Part shown: in pieces, positions 8,042 through 16,894 of the stretch
How positions within the stretch are numbered: position 1 is the first letter of the stretch
Layout: each line of letters opens with the position of its first letter
NCBI GenBank assembly: GCA_963800065.1
Contig: CAWCZO010000003.1
Location: 434,001-498,000, forward strand
Length of the DNA stretch: 64,000 nt
DNA from: CAWJFJ01 sp963800065
GTDB taxonomy: Bacteria > Actinomycetota > Acidimicrobiia > Acidimicrobiales > UBA8190
Reading direction: 5' to 3'
Program-made: the position numbers and the translations under genes
Notes under the pieces: model-generated
What the model saw: only the letters and a program-made list of their open reading frames with translations
What the model was told of the DNA's origin: nothing
The model's database searches: none

Positions 8042-10660
8042 ATGGCCCAAACACGACTGGGGTCGGTGTCAGGGCCATCCGCCGCCTCGCCTGAGAGCTC
8101 CGGAGCCGATCCCGACGAGAACCCGGCCGTAGTGGGCGGGGGCGAAGACGACGGCCCGGACGCCCCCATGGCCCGGCGGCTGTCGACGTTTGCCGACCTC
8201 ACGCACGTCGTGGCCTGGGAGCTCGAGCTGCCCGGGGTGGGTCTGTTCTGGCATGCCCCCTTCGCCCGGCTGATCAAGGACCCCTCGGCGGGGCCGTTCC
8301 GGGTCCCGCCCGGCGAGGGCGGGCTCCTGGTGGACGCCGACGCCCTGGGCGACGCCCTGCTCGCCCCCATCATCGAGACGGTCAAGTCCGGGGTGGTGTG
8401 GGAGAACTACGAGCTCGTCCAGGAGTACGAGGCGCCCGGCGGGGAGGTCCACCGGGTTCTGGTGCGGGCCGTGGCCGTTCCCGACCCGGGCGTGGCCCAC
8501 TTCTTCGGGATCGCCGCCGACGTCTCGGAACCGGGCGACGTCCCGTGGATCACCGCCGACGTCGGGGAGCGGTTGCAGCTGCTCGTCGAGCACTCGCCCG
8601 ACGGCATCGTGGTGCACCAGGAGGGCCTTGTCGTCTACACCAATCCGGCCGCCGTGCGGATGGTGGGGCTCAGCTCGACCACCGAGGGACTGGGTCGACC
8701 CATCGCCTCGTTCATCCATCCCGACGACCTGGGCAAGACGGTGGCTCGCCTGGCCGAGCTGCGCGATCCCGGCGACGTCGTCAAGGGCTTCGAGGCCCGG
8801 CTGCAGCGAGCCGACGGCGAGGTGACATCGGTCGAGGTGGCCAGCGCCCGGACGAGCTGGGGGGGAAAGCCGGCCTTCCAGGTGATCATGCGCGACGTCA
8901 CCGAGAGGAAGCTGGCCGAGGAGGAGGCCCAGGCCCGCATGGCGATCGAGCGGCGCTACGCCGCCGCCGTGGCCGCCCTCGAGGAAGGCGTGGTGGTGGT
9001 CGATGGCGAGGGCACCGTGACGGCGGCCAACGACTCGGCCGTCCGCATTCTCGGGAAGCGGTTGAAGGGTGGACGGGGCGACGCCATCTTCACCGGCGGG
9101 CGCCCGGCGCGGACCAACGACGCCACCCCGTTCGCCAAGGAGGATCTGCCCCTGGCCGTGACGCTGGCCCGGCACGAAGGGACCACCGACGTGGTGATCG
9201 GTGTCCACGACGAGGACGGGATCGAGCAGTGGTTGTCCGTCAGCTCGCGTCCGATCGACGATGCCGAAGACCACGACGCCGGTGCCGTGGTCTGCTCGGT
9301 GTCCGACATCACCGAACGCAAGCATCTGCTGGACAGACTGGCCTGGGAGGCTCGCAACGATCCTCTCACCTCGCTGGCCAACCGCAGCGGGTTTCTCGCC
9401 GCCGTCGAGACCGCGCTCGAGGTCAAGGACTCCGAGCGCGACGGGCTCGTGATGTTCTTCTTCGATCTCGACCGCTTCAAGCTGGTGAACGATTCGCTCG
9501 GCCACGCCGTGGGCGACGAGGTCCTGCGGGCCATGGCGCAACGTCTGCGGACGGCCATGCCCCGAGCGGTCAGCCTGAGTCGTCTGCACGGCGACGAGTT
9601 CGCCGCACTCGAGACCGGCGTGCCCGACACCGACGCCGCCTTGCACCGGGCCGAGGAATTGCGCTCGGTCCTGTCTCGTCCTGTGCAATTGAGCACGGGG
9701 CGGACGCTCACGGTGACCCCGAGCATCGGGCTCGTGCGGCTGGCCGATGTGGGCCGCGAGGCGTCCGAGGTTCTCCAGGACGCCGACATGGCCATGCTCC
9801 AGGCCAAGACCCGTGGACGCGGGCGGGTGGCCATCTTCGACGCCGGTCTGCGCGAGGAGGTGGGCAGTCGGCTGGAGCTCGAGCACGACCTGCGGGCGGC
9901 GGTGGAGAACGGGGAGCTCCGCCTGGAGTACCAGCCGCTGGCCTCGATGGCCAACGGCCGTGTCCTCGGCCTCGAGGCCCTCGTCCGATGGGAGCACCCC
10001 CGGCGCGGTCTTCTGCTCCCGGGCCGGTTCGTCGGACTGGCCGAGGAATCCGAGCTCATCATCGCCCTCGGCCAGTGGGTGCTCGAGGCGGGGTGCGCGC
10101 AGATGGCGCGTTGGCGTGCGATGTACCCCGAGGCCAACGACTCGTTCCTGGCTGTCAACGTGTCCGCCCGCCAATTCGACGGGACGCAGCTGATGCCGGC
10201 GGTACGCGGTGCCCTCGAGAAGAGCGGCCTGCCCCCCGGCGCGCTCATGCTCGAGATCACCGAGTCCGGCATCGTGTCGGACGACGTCCGCCTCCACGGG
10301 ATGTTGGGCGAGTTGAGGGAGTTCGGTATACGGCTCGCCATCGACGACTTCGGCACCGGTTACTCGTCGCTCAGCTATCTGAAGCGTCTGCCCGTCAGCT
10401 ACCTGAAGATCGACCGGTCCTTCGTGATGGGGCTGGGGAGCGACACCGAGGACGAACGGATCGTGGCCGCCATCACCGACCTGGGGCACGGTCTCGGTCT
10501 GCGGGTGATCGCCGAAGGCGTCGAGAACCGCCAGCAGCGCCACGTGGCGCGCCAGCTCGGGTGCGACCTGTACCAGGGGTATCTACTGGCCGAGCCCCGT
10601 CGGCCCCGGGACATCCCGCCGTTCTGGCGCCCCCGGCACGTGCCGGCCATCCGGTCCTGA
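8042..10660 (+). CDS. PAS-GGDEF-EAL cyclic di-GMP signalling protein
   Basis: An 872-residue protein without membrane segments. After an N-terminal sensor-like part come PAS domains at about 178-300 (ending VIMRDVTERK) and 300-425 (ending CSVSDITERK), a GGDEF domain at about 430-590 and an EAL domain at about 605-860. The GGDEF motif is degenerate: SRLHGDEFAAL has His for the first Gly, which may cripple cyclase activity. The EAL domain keeps its catalytic set: LEALVRW, NVSARQF, LEITESGI, IDDFGTGYSSLSYL, LKIDRSFV and AEGVE. I infer a c-di-GMP phosphodiesterase in which the cyclase half may be regulatory. AGAGG precedes the ATG. It could tune pilus or adhesin functions nearby, but nothing here proves that link. 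Confidence 0.9.
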   Translation: MAQTRLGSVSGPSAASPESSGADPDENPAVVGGGEDDGPDAPMARRLSTFADLTHVVAWELELPGVGLFWHAPFARLIKDPSAGPFRVPPGEGGLLVDADALGDALLAPIIETVKSGVVWENYELVQEYEAPGGEVHRVLVRAVAVPDPGVAHFFGIAADVSEPGDVPWITADVGERLQLLVEHSPDGIVVHQEGLVVYTNPAAVRMVGLSSTTEGLGRPIASFIHPDDLGKTVARLAELRDPGDVVKGFEARLQRADGEVTSVEVASARTSWGGKPAFQVIMRDVTERKLAEEEAQARMAIERRYAAAVAALEEGVVVVDGEGTVTAANDSAVRILGKRLKGGRGDAIFTGGRPARTNDATPFAKEDLPLAVTLARHEGTTDVVIGVHDEDGIEQWLSVSSRPIDDAEDHDAGAVVCSVSDITERKHLLDRLAWEARNDPLTSLANRSGFLAAVETALEVKDSERDGLVMFFFDLDRFKLVNDSLGHAVGDEVLRAMAQRLRTAMPRAVSLSRLHGDEFAALETGVPDTDAALHRAEELRSVLSRPVQLSTGRTLTVTPSIGLVRLADVGREASEVLQDADMAMLQAKTRGRGRVAIFDAGLREEVGSRLELEHDLRAAVENGELRLEYQPLASMANGRVLGLEALVRWEHPRRGLLLPGRFVGLAEESELIIALGQWVLEAGCAQMARWRAMYPEANDSFLAVNVSARQFDGTQLMPAVRGALEKSGLPPGALMLEITESGIVSDDVRLHGMLGELREFGIRLAIDDFGTGYSSLSYLKRLPVSYLKIDRSFVMGLGSDTEDERIVAAITDLGHGLGLRVIAEGVENRQQRHVARQLGCDLYQGYLLAEPRRPRDIPPFWRPRHVPAIRS

Positions 10661-10690
10661 ACGCACGCCGCCCGTCGACCGCCGACGTGT

Positions 10691-10776
10691 GAAAGCGGGT
10701 CGGGGAGGGGTCTGCGTGCCTTCGGCGCAAGCACCGGCGGCGGCGCCCCCCTGACCCCTTCCCCTGGCCCGCTTCC
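10691..10776. terminator. Long imperfect hairpin after the GGDEF-EAL gene
   Basis: The left arm (10691-10712, GAAAGCGGGTCGGGG...) pairs with the right arm (10753-10776, ...TTCCCCTGGCCCGCTTCC) with few mismatches, around a G+C-rich inner segment. It begins 30 bases after the stop at 10660. There is no U-tract, so it may be a Rho-assisted or bidirectional terminator, or a processed 3' structure. Confidence 0.5.
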
Positions 10777-10810
10777 AGACCACAGCCATGTGTCGCCGTG
10801 GCCCCCCGCT

Positions 10811-10872
10811 CGGGTGACCGGGCGCTCGTTGTGCGGCACCCGGACCGGCCGGAGACTGGTTCCCGTCACCCC
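10811..10872. repeat. Inverted repeat / stem-loop in convergent intergenic region
   Basis: GGGTGAC (10812-10818) pairs perfectly with GTCACCC (10865-10871), with a further three pairs after a one-base bulge. It sits between the convergent GGDEF-EAL and sortase genes and may end transcription of the minus-strand sortase gene. A tRNA was considered and ruled out. Confidence 0.4.
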
Positions 10873-10960
10873 GCAGACTGCGCCCCCTCGCACAACTGGA
10901 ACCCACGCCTTTGACAAATTTCGGCCAAATCAGGTCCCCAAGCTGGGAATTTTCTGGGTG

Positions 10961-12091
10961 TCAGGCGGGGTGCAACGTCCAGCCGGTGATCACCAGCTGT
11001 CCGTTGGACACGGTCTGAACCACCGAGACGGCGTAGCGCCCCGGGGCCGGTCCACCGGCGATGGTGACCGTGTCGGTGAGCTGCACGCCGGTGGCGGCGG
11101 CGCCGGTGGCCGTGACGGTGACGTCCAGGCTGGCGTCATAGCCCGAGATGTGGCCGCCGACCAGCGCCGCCGGCGGTGGTACGGCGGGAGCGATCGCTCC
11201 CCACCAGCCGAGCTGGTTCTGCTCGAGAGACCGGACGCCGGCGATGAAGGACTCGACGGCCGAGTCCTGGACCGCCAGCGGACCGGGACCTTCGACGTAG
11301 GCCGGGTCCGGGGTGCCGGTGACCGACATGGTTCCCATGAGGATGGAATTGGTGGCCAGCGTGAGTCCCTGGGCCACCAGGGCCGGGGGCGCCGGCACCG
11401 TGGGGGGCGCCGCCGACGGGGGGACGGTCCCCGGGTCACCCCCGGTGTCAGGGACGGTGCGCACCTCGCTGGCGGTGACCAGGTACCGGGTGGGGGTGAA
11501 CCACAGGGCGTCCGTGGGCCAGCAGGTCACGAGGCTGAGCGTGGGGCCGGGGGTGTTGTAGACGGGCGATCCCTGCTGGATCACCTGGTGGCTCTGGACC
11601 GTGTAGTCGTAGGTGGTGCAGGGGGTCTCGTACTCGATGGTGTCGCCCGGCTTCAGCTGGTCGATGTTCACGAAGTAGCTGACGTCGTGCGCTTCCAGCA
11701 CGGTGTTGCCCGTCGTGCCCGGCCAGACCGAGGTCGGGACGTGGCCGACGGCCACGTTGAGTTGGGCGTCGCCGGTGCCCTCCTCGACGGGGGCGGTGAG
11801 CCCGATGGCGGGGATGACGAGGAGACCCTCAGGTCCACCGGTGCTGACCGTCGTGGTGCAGGCGGCCGTCGTCCCCCCGGTGGTCTCGGCCGCCTTGTGA
11901 CGGGCCTTCTCGAGCTTCTTCACCAGGGCCTGCCCGACCCGGTCGGAGTGGGTGGTCCACAAGGTGGCACGGACCTGCCAGGAGACGGCCGCCGCCACCA
12001 GGAGCAACCCGGACCCGATCAGGGCGCGGTAGCCCCGCCGCCGGCGGCGGGGGGCGTCGTTTCTCTCCTTCTGGGAAGCGCGGCGGAACAA
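10961..12091 (-). CDS. Sortase family transpeptidase with C-terminal extension
   Basis: A membrane-anchored cysteine transpeptidase. The basic N-terminus (RRRRRGYRALIG) leads into one hydrophobic segment (about residues 30-45), giving the type II topology of sortases. The catalytic triad is visible: His in VLEAHDVSYF (about 135), Cys in LSLVTCWPTD (about 190) and Arg in FTPTRYLV (about 202). The WPTD...TPTRYLV arrangement resembles actinobacterial class D/E enzymes, but the usual GHR around the His is replaced by EAHD. Roughly 170 residues follow the catalytic core, with a Pro-rich linker and an unrecognised domain. The start is uncertain: I take TTG 12091, which has GGAG five bases upstream and lies about 50 bases after a TAACCT box; the frame stays open to 12262. 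Confidence 0.8.
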   Translation of the reverse strand: MFRRASQKERNDAPRRRRRGYRALIGSGLLLVAAAVSWQVRATLWTTHSDRVGQALVKKLEKARHKAAETTGGTTAACTTTVSTGGPEGLLVIPAIGLTAPVEEGTGDAQLNVAVGHVPTSVWPGTTGNTVLEAHDVSYFVNIDQLKPGDTIEYETPCTTYDYTVQSHQVIQQGSPVYNTPGPTLSLVTCWPTDALWFTPTRYLVTASEVRTVPDTGGDPGTVPPSAAPPTVPAPPALVAQGLTLATNSILMGTMSVTGTPDPAYVEGPGPLAVQDSAVESFIAGVRSLEQNQLGWWGAIAPAVPPPAALVGGHISGYDASLDVTVTATGAAATGVQLTDTVTIAGGPAPGRYAVSVVQTVSNGQLVITGWTLHPA

Positions 12092-12146
12092 GACCGCTCC
12101 GTTCGTGGTGGCACCCGCCGGCCGGGGGCGGATAGTGACAGATTCC

Positions 12147-12152
12147 AGGTTA
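12147..12152 (-). promoter_or_regulatory. Putative -10 of the sortase gene
   Basis: TAACCT on the minus strand would place the transcript start near 12139, giving a leader of about 48 bases that holds the GGAG preceding the TTG at 12091. Confidence 0.3.
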
Positions 12153-12225
12153 GTGTGACCTTGTTCCGTGGCGGTCGCGCAACGGGTAGTGGTATCTGTA
12201 TCCCCGTTTGGAGAGGGACGTCCGG

Positions 12226-12231
12226 TACGCT
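12226..12231 (+). promoter_or_regulatory. -10 element of the hybrid histidine kinase gene
   Basis: TACGCT lies nine bases before the GTG at 12241, divergent from the sortase promoter. With this spacing the mRNA would have almost no leader, although a GGGAG is also present between box and start. Confidence 0.4.
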
Positions 12232-12240
12232 GGGAGATCA

Positions 12241-15200
12241 GTGAAGCGCCGAGAACCGCCACGCGTGGGGGGACCGCCCTCCGGCGGATCGGCCGGGGAC
12301 CCGGGCACGGCTGACGCCCCCGTATCGCCTGGCCCCGTCCCCCCCGCCCCCACCGAGGCCGCCCCCGTCGAGGCCGTCGGCTCGTGGATGGCCGTCCAGG
12401 GCGCTCCCGACGACCTGACCGCCGGCCCCCGCTACGACCGCCGCCGCCTCCGACCGGAGCCCGACCTGGTTCCCGGTGAGCCCGGTCCGGCCGTCGACAA
12501 GTTGGTCCGGCAGGCCCTGGGGCGGCACATGCTGCTGGGCGAGATGGCCCTCGTGTGCACGTGGGCCTTCGTCTCGTTCGTCGTCTTCCACTTCCTCACC
12601 TCGGGCCACGCGTCGACGACGGCGGCGGTGAGCCTGGCCTGGCTGTTCGCCGGGGCCAGCGGGGTCATGGTGGTGGTGATCCTGGCCTTTCGCCGGGTGG
12701 CCGAGCGTCGGATCAGGCAGGGGCTGCACGACGCCTCCACGGCGCTGCGTTCGATCGAGTCGGTCACCGACCCCGCCCTGTCCTTCCTGCCGCTCGACGC
12801 CCTGCTCGAGGAGCTGCTGGCCCGGACGTGCCGGGTCGTCGGGGGCGAGTCGGCCACCATCTTCCTGGTCGCCGACGATGGTCGGAGCCTGACCGTCCGC
12901 GCCGCCCGGGGCCCCGCCCAACCGGCGGCCGGCGCCGCCATCGGTGTGGGCGAGGGTGTGGTGGGGGCCGTCGCCCAGCGGGCCGAGGCCGTGATCGTGA
13001 ACGAGGTCTCCGACACGACGCTGGCGATCTCGTGGGGCAACCGGGGTGTGGTGTCGCTGGTGGCCGCCCCGCTGCTCGTCGGGGGGCACGTGATCGGCGT
13101 GGTGCAGGTCGGCACGGCCCAGAAGCACCGGTTCGTCACCCGCGACCTCAGGCTCCTGCAGCTGGTGGCCGACCGCTCGGCGGCGTCGATCGAACGGGCC
13201 CGGCTCGATCAGGACGCCCGCCGCAGTCGGCTGGGGGCGGAGCACGCCCGGCTCCACCTGTCCATCCTGGCGCTGGCCGGTGACGAGATGGCCACCGCCC
13301 TCGAGTCCTACGACGACGCCCTCACCCGGTTGGTCGGTGTCATCGTGCCCACCTTCGCCGACTGGTTCGCCGTGGACCTGGCCGAGAGCTCCGGTGAGGT
13401 GCGCCGGGTGGCCTGCGGGGCGCGCGCCCGGGACCCCGTCACCTCGTCGCTGCACCGTCATCCCCAGGGTGACGCCCTCGTGCACCGGGTGATGGCCAGC
13501 GGACGGCCCGAGGTCCTCATGAACACGCAGGACCGCGGACCCGACAGCGCCACCTCGGACAGCACCGAGGCCGGGGGTTATTCCGAAGCCCCGCCGGCCT
13601 CGGGGATCGAGTCCATGGTGATCGTCCCCGTGCACGTCCGGGGGCTGTCGTTCGGCGCGCTCAGTTTCGTCACCGGTGCCGGGCGGCGCGGCTACCGACC
13701 GTCGGACCTCGACACGGCCCGCGGCCTGGCCGAGCGCGTCGCCATCGCTGTGGAACGTGTCCTTCTGTGGCGCGAGAGCCGGGCCGCCGAGCGTGCCGCC
13801 ACCCGTAACGCCGGACAGCTGCGTCGTCTCATGGAGGCGGCACTGGCGGTCAACGCCCCGCTGGCCGAGAGCGAGGTGCTGCGCGTGGTGGCCGACCACG
13901 CCCGTCGGATCCTCGGGGCCGACGCCGCCGTCGTGGCTCCGGTGACCGACGTCCCCGACGGGCCGGGGCTGATCGAGGTGGCCTCTCCCTCCACCCTCGG
14001 CCGGGCGGAGACGGCGCTCGTCGGCGTGGCCTGCGACCTCGTGGCCACGTCGGACCGGCCGGTGCGCTGGCCCGGGGGGGAGGGCCTCGACGACCTCGAG
14101 GGACGGCCCGACGCCAACGGACCCGGCGCCAGCGGAGTGCGTTCGGGAGTGCCGTGGCTGGCGGTCCCGCTGGCCGATGCCTCGGGGTCCACGGGGCGGG
14201 TCATCGTGGTGATCGGTGGACCCGGGGGTCCGTTCAACACCGAAGACGAGTCGGTGATGGTGCTGCTGGCACAGATGGCGTCGGTGGCCCTGATGAACGC
14301 CCGTCTCTACCAGGCGGTGCAGAGCAACGAGCACCGTCTGCGGGCCGTCGTCGAATCGTCCCCGCTGGCCATCGCCGAGGTCGACCTGTCGGGGGAGGCG
14401 CGGTGGTGGAACGGTGCGGCCGGGAGTCTGTTCGGTTGGGAGGACGGCGCCGAGGTTCCCCGCCGTCTCTCGGGCGACGACGCCGCGGCGACTGTTCTGG
14501 ACGAGCTGTGGAGCCGCACCGCCCACGGGGTGGCGTCGGTGGGAACGGACCTCGTGACCACCGGTCCCCAGGGGAAGACGCTCGAACTGTCGGTGTCCAC
14601 CGCACCGCTCTTCGATCACGAGGGTGCTGTCACCGGCATCCTGGTGGTGGCCGAGGACGTCACCGAGCGGCGCCGCATGCTCGAACAGTTCCACCAGGCC
14701 GAGCGGTTGGGGGCGATGGCCCGGCTGGCCGGCGGGGTGGCCCACGACTTCAACAACCTGCTGACCGTGATTCTCGGATCGAGTGAGGTCCTCCTGCGCC
14801 GGTCTGACGTCGATGACGAGTGGCGCGACGACGTAGCCGCCATCCAGCGCGCCGGCGAGCGCGCCGCCGCCCTGACCAGCCAGCTCCTGGCCATCGGACA
14901 CCGGAGACCGGTCCAGTCGGTGGTGGTCGATCCCGATTCGGTGATGGAGTCGATGCGGCCCATGCTGGTGCGGCTGCTGGGGGAGGACGTCGAGCTGGTG
15001 CTCGTGACGGGATCACCGCCGGCCCGGATCCTGGCCGACCCGGCCGAGCTCGAGCGCGCTCTGTTGAACATGGTCATCAACGCGCGCGACGCCATGCCCG
15101 AAGGGGGTCGGCTCGAATTCCGCACCCTGGTGATGGGGGCCGATCTCCCCGGTTCGTGGCGCGTCGTCGCCCTCATGGTGTCGGACACCGGTGCCGGCAT

Positions 15201-15870
15201 GGACCCCGAGACGATCGAGCACTGTTTCGAACCCTTCTTCACCACCAAGGGTCTGGCCCGCGGGACCGGCCTCGGGCTGGCCGCCGTGCACGCCATGGTG
15301 ACCCAGGCCGGTGGCCACATCACGGTGGAGTCGACGGTGGGGAGCGGTACCACCTTCACCCTGTGGTTCCCGGCGGCCGAAGCCGAGCCCGTCGTGGAGG
15401 AACGGGACGCCGAGGTGGCCCTCGACCGTGGTGACGAGGTGATCCTGCTCGTCGAGGACGAGGAGGAGTTGCGCCGCCTGGCCGTGCGGGAGCTCGACCG
15501 CCGCGGTTACGCCGTGGTGGTGGCTTCCGGTGGCGCCGAAGCGCTCGAGGTGGCCCGTTCGCTCGACGGGCGCATCGACCTTCTCGTCACCGACGTGGTG
15601 ATGCCGGGGATGAGCGGAGTGGAGCTCGCCACCCAGGCCAACGAGTTGTGGCCCTTGTTGCCGGTCCTCTTCGTCTCGGGCCACCTCGACGAGGGATCGG
15701 TCGGCCGTCACCGCATGGCCGAGGATGCCGACCTCCTGGCCAAGCCGTTCACGCCCGACCAGCTCGGGCAGCGCGTCCGTCAGGCTCTCGACCGGTCGCA
15801 GGACCGCGGCCGCCAGGGCGTGGGGGCGGGGGACTGGTGGAGCCGACCGAACCGGGCCGCCTGGTCCTGA
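12241..15870 (+). CDS. Multi-GAF/PAS hybrid sensor histidine kinase
   Basis: A 1,209-residue membrane kinase. A proline-rich N-terminal region is followed by two hydrophobic segments (about 100-155). Then come GAF domains at about 183-330, 360-505 and 528-690, a PAS at about 693-815 (ending VVAEDVTERR), HisKA with the phospho-acceptor His in GGVAHDFNNLLTVI (about 836), the ATPase with N-box NMVINARDAM, G1 DTGAGMD and G2 GTGLGLA, and a C-terminal receiver with acidic VEDEEE, phospho-Asp in LLVTDVVMPGMSG (about 1117) and Lys in LAKPF. The HDFNNLL H-box marks the NtrB/HWE-like group often found in hybrid kinases. GTG 12241 is preferred over an upstream in-frame start because of GGGAG and the adjacent -10 box. 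The regulator downstream is convergent and may or may not be its partner. Confidence 0.9.
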   Translation: MKRREPPRVGGPPSGGSAGDPGTADAPVSPGPVPPAPTEAAPVEAVGSWMAVQGAPDDLTAGPRYDRRRLRPEPDLVPGEPGPAVDKLVRQALGRHMLLGEMALVCTWAFVSFVVFHFLTSGHASTTAAVSLAWLFAGASGVMVVVILAFRRVAERRIRQGLHDASTALRSIESVTDPALSFLPLDALLEELLARTCRVVGGESATIFLVADDGRSLTVRAARGPAQPAAGAAIGVGEGVVGAVAQRAEAVIVNEVSDTTLAISWGNRGVVSLVAAPLLVGGHVIGVVQVGTAQKHRFVTRDLRLLQLVADRSAASIERARLDQDARRSRLGAEHARLHLSILALAGDEMATALESYDDALTRLVGVIVPTFADWFAVDLAESSGEVRRVACGARARDPVTSSLHRHPQGDALVHRVMASGRPEVLMNTQDRGPDSATSDSTEAGGYSEAPPASGIESMVIVPVHVRGLSFGALSFVTGAGRRGYRPSDLDTARGLAERVAIAVERVLLWRESRAAERAATRNAGQLRRLMEAALAVNAPLAESEVLRVVADHARRILGADAAVVAPVTDVPDGPGLIEVASPSTLGRAETALVGVACDLVATSDRPVRWPGGEGLDDLEGRPDANGPGASGVRSGVPWLAVPLADASGSTGRVIVVIGGPGGPFNTEDESVMVLLAQMASVALMNARLYQAVQSNEHRLRAVVESSPLAIAEVDLSGEARWWNGAAGSLFGWEDGAEVPRRLSGDDAAATVLDELWSRTAHGVASVGTDLVTTGPQGKTLELSVSTAPLFDHEGAVTGILVVAEDVTERRRMLEQFHQAERLGAMARLAGGVAHDFNNLLTVILGSSEVLLRRSDVDDEWRDDVAAIQRAGERAAALTSQLLAIGHRRPVQSVVVDPDSVMESMRPMLVRLLGEDVELVLVTGSPPARILADPAELERALLNMVINARDAMPEGGRLEFRTLVMGADLPGSWRVVALMVSDTGAGMDPETIEHCFEPFFTTKGLARGTGLGLAAVHAMVTQAGGHITVESTVGSGTTFTLWFPAAEAEPVVEERDAEVALDRGDEVILLVEDEEELRRLAVRELDRRGYAVVVASGGAEALEVARSLDGRIDLLVTDVVMPGMSGVELATQANELWPLLPVLFVSGHLDEGSVGRHRMAEDADLLAKPFTPDQLGQRVRQALDRSQDRGRQGVGAGDWWSRPNRAAWS

Positions 15871-15917
15871 CCCGGTCGCTTCCGACGGCGATCAGTCTCT
15901 GATCAGGCAGTCTCTGA

Positions 15918-16652
15918 TCAGGGCTCGAATCGGTAGCCGACGCCGCGGACGGTCCGGACCCAACGGGGGTGATCGGGATCCTTCTCGATCTTGCGTCTGA
16001 TGCGCCGGACGTGCTCGGTGACCGTGCCGGCGTCCTGCCAGGCCGACGAGGAACCCCACACCTGGGCGAGGAGCTGCTCGCGGGTGAAGACCTGCCGTGG
16101 CGAGCTGGCCAGGAAGGCCAGGAGGTCGAACTCCTTGGCCGTGGTCTCCACCAGCAGATCCGAGAGCTTGACCTCGCGGGCCATGATGTCGATGGCGAGG
16201 TCGCCGAAGTCGAGGGCGGCGGCGGTGGTCGTCGGCCGCTGTCCCACCCGGCGGAGGACCGTGCCCACCCGTGCCGCCAGCTCGGCCGGGGAGAAGGGCT
16301 TCACCACATAGTCGTCGGCGCCCAGCTTCAACCCGAGCACGCGATCGGACTCCCGGCCCCGGGCGGTGACGAGGATGACGGGGACATTGCTCGTCCGCCG
16401 GATGGCGGCGAGGACGTCGAAGCCGTCCTCGGTGGTGAGCATGACGTCGAGGATGACCAGATCGGGGGACCGGCCCGACAGCGCCGTCGTCGCCTCGGCT
16501 CCGGTGGAGGCCTCCTCCACCTGGTAGCCCTCGGACTCGAGCAGGCGGACCAGCAGGCCGCGGACCTCCGGGTCGTCGTCGACGACGAGCAGACGTCCAC
16601 AATCCCTACCGGTGTTCCTGTGGGAGACCGGTGTCGTTGTCTCGGCTCTCAC
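15918..16652 (-). CDS. OmpR/PhoB-family response regulator
   Basis: A 244-residue two-domain regulator. The receiver shows LLVVDDDPEVRGLL (acidic pocket), the phospho-acceptor Asp in LVILDVML, Thr in ILVTARG and Lys in YVVKPFSPAEL. The winged-helix DNA-binding domain contains the usual ELTAKEFDLLAFLA-type helix (here ETTAKEFDLLAFL), FTREQLLAQVWG, a recognition helix with TVTEHVRRIRRKIE, and the terminal hairpin WVRTVRGVGYRFEP. It binds DNA as a dimer once phosphorylated. It is convergent with the hybrid kinase (47 bases between stops) and divergent from the pilT block, which it could control. GTG 16652 has GGGGGGCAGAA upstream. Confidence 0.93.
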   Translation of the reverse strand: MRAETTTPVSHRNTGRDCGRLLVVDDDPEVRGLLVRLLESEGYQVEEASTGAEATTALSGRSPDLVILDVMLTTEDGFDVLAAIRRTSNVPVILVTARGRESDRVLGLKLGADDYVVKPFSPAELAARVGTVLRRVGQRPTTTAAALDFGDLAIDIMAREVKLSDLLVETTAKEFDLLAFLASSPRQVFTREQLLAQVWGSSSAWQDAGTVTEHVRRIRRKIEKDPDHPRWVRTVRGVGYRFEP

Positions 16653-16708
16653 TTCTGCCCCCCTCGTCTCGTCACTTTAACTAGTGCCACGACCACCGAC
16701 CGTAGTTG

Positions 16709-16720
16709 TGTTGACCAACA
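16709..16720. promoter_or_regulatory. Short palindrome in the regulator/pilT divergent region
   Basis: TGTTG-AC-CAACA is an inverted repeat in the 242-base divergent region between the response regulator and the pilT block. It could be an operator; this rests only on symmetry and position. Confidence 0.25.
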
Positions 16721-16894
16721 TTTGGGAAGGGGACTCGGTCAGAATCAGGAAAATACCCGACGGACCCGGCCATCTGCATCCTGGATACGGCGGAGCCTCC
16801 AGATTTGTTGGGATGACGTTGATCTGCCGTAGCGCTGAATGTGGCTTGGAGGCTTCACACTCGTGCCTGTGGGGTACCGGGGGTGAGCAGGATC

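Noticed and set aside
8069..10543. Long minus-strand open frame of 824 codons opposite the GGDEF-EAL gene
   Set aside because: Antisense shadow of a clear multi-domain gene in G+C-rich DNA; its translation has no domain or signal.
10812..10871. tRNA suggested by a 7-bp GGGTGAC/GTCACCC acceptor-like stem
   Set aside because: Only 60 bases long with no D, anticodon or T arms.
10583..10917. Overlapping minus-strand frames across the convergent region after the GGDEF-EAL gene
   Set aside because: Arg/Gly/Pro-rich translations spanning hairpins, without start signals or homology features.
12092..12262. Longer N-terminus of the sortase starting at 12262
   Set aside because: It would overlap the divergent kinase start and its promoter, and the added sequence is not protein-like; TTG 12091 has a better ribosome-binding site.
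12238..14901. Minus-strand open frame of 887 codons opposite the hybrid kinase
   Set aside because: Same reason; the plus-strand product has all kinase motifs.
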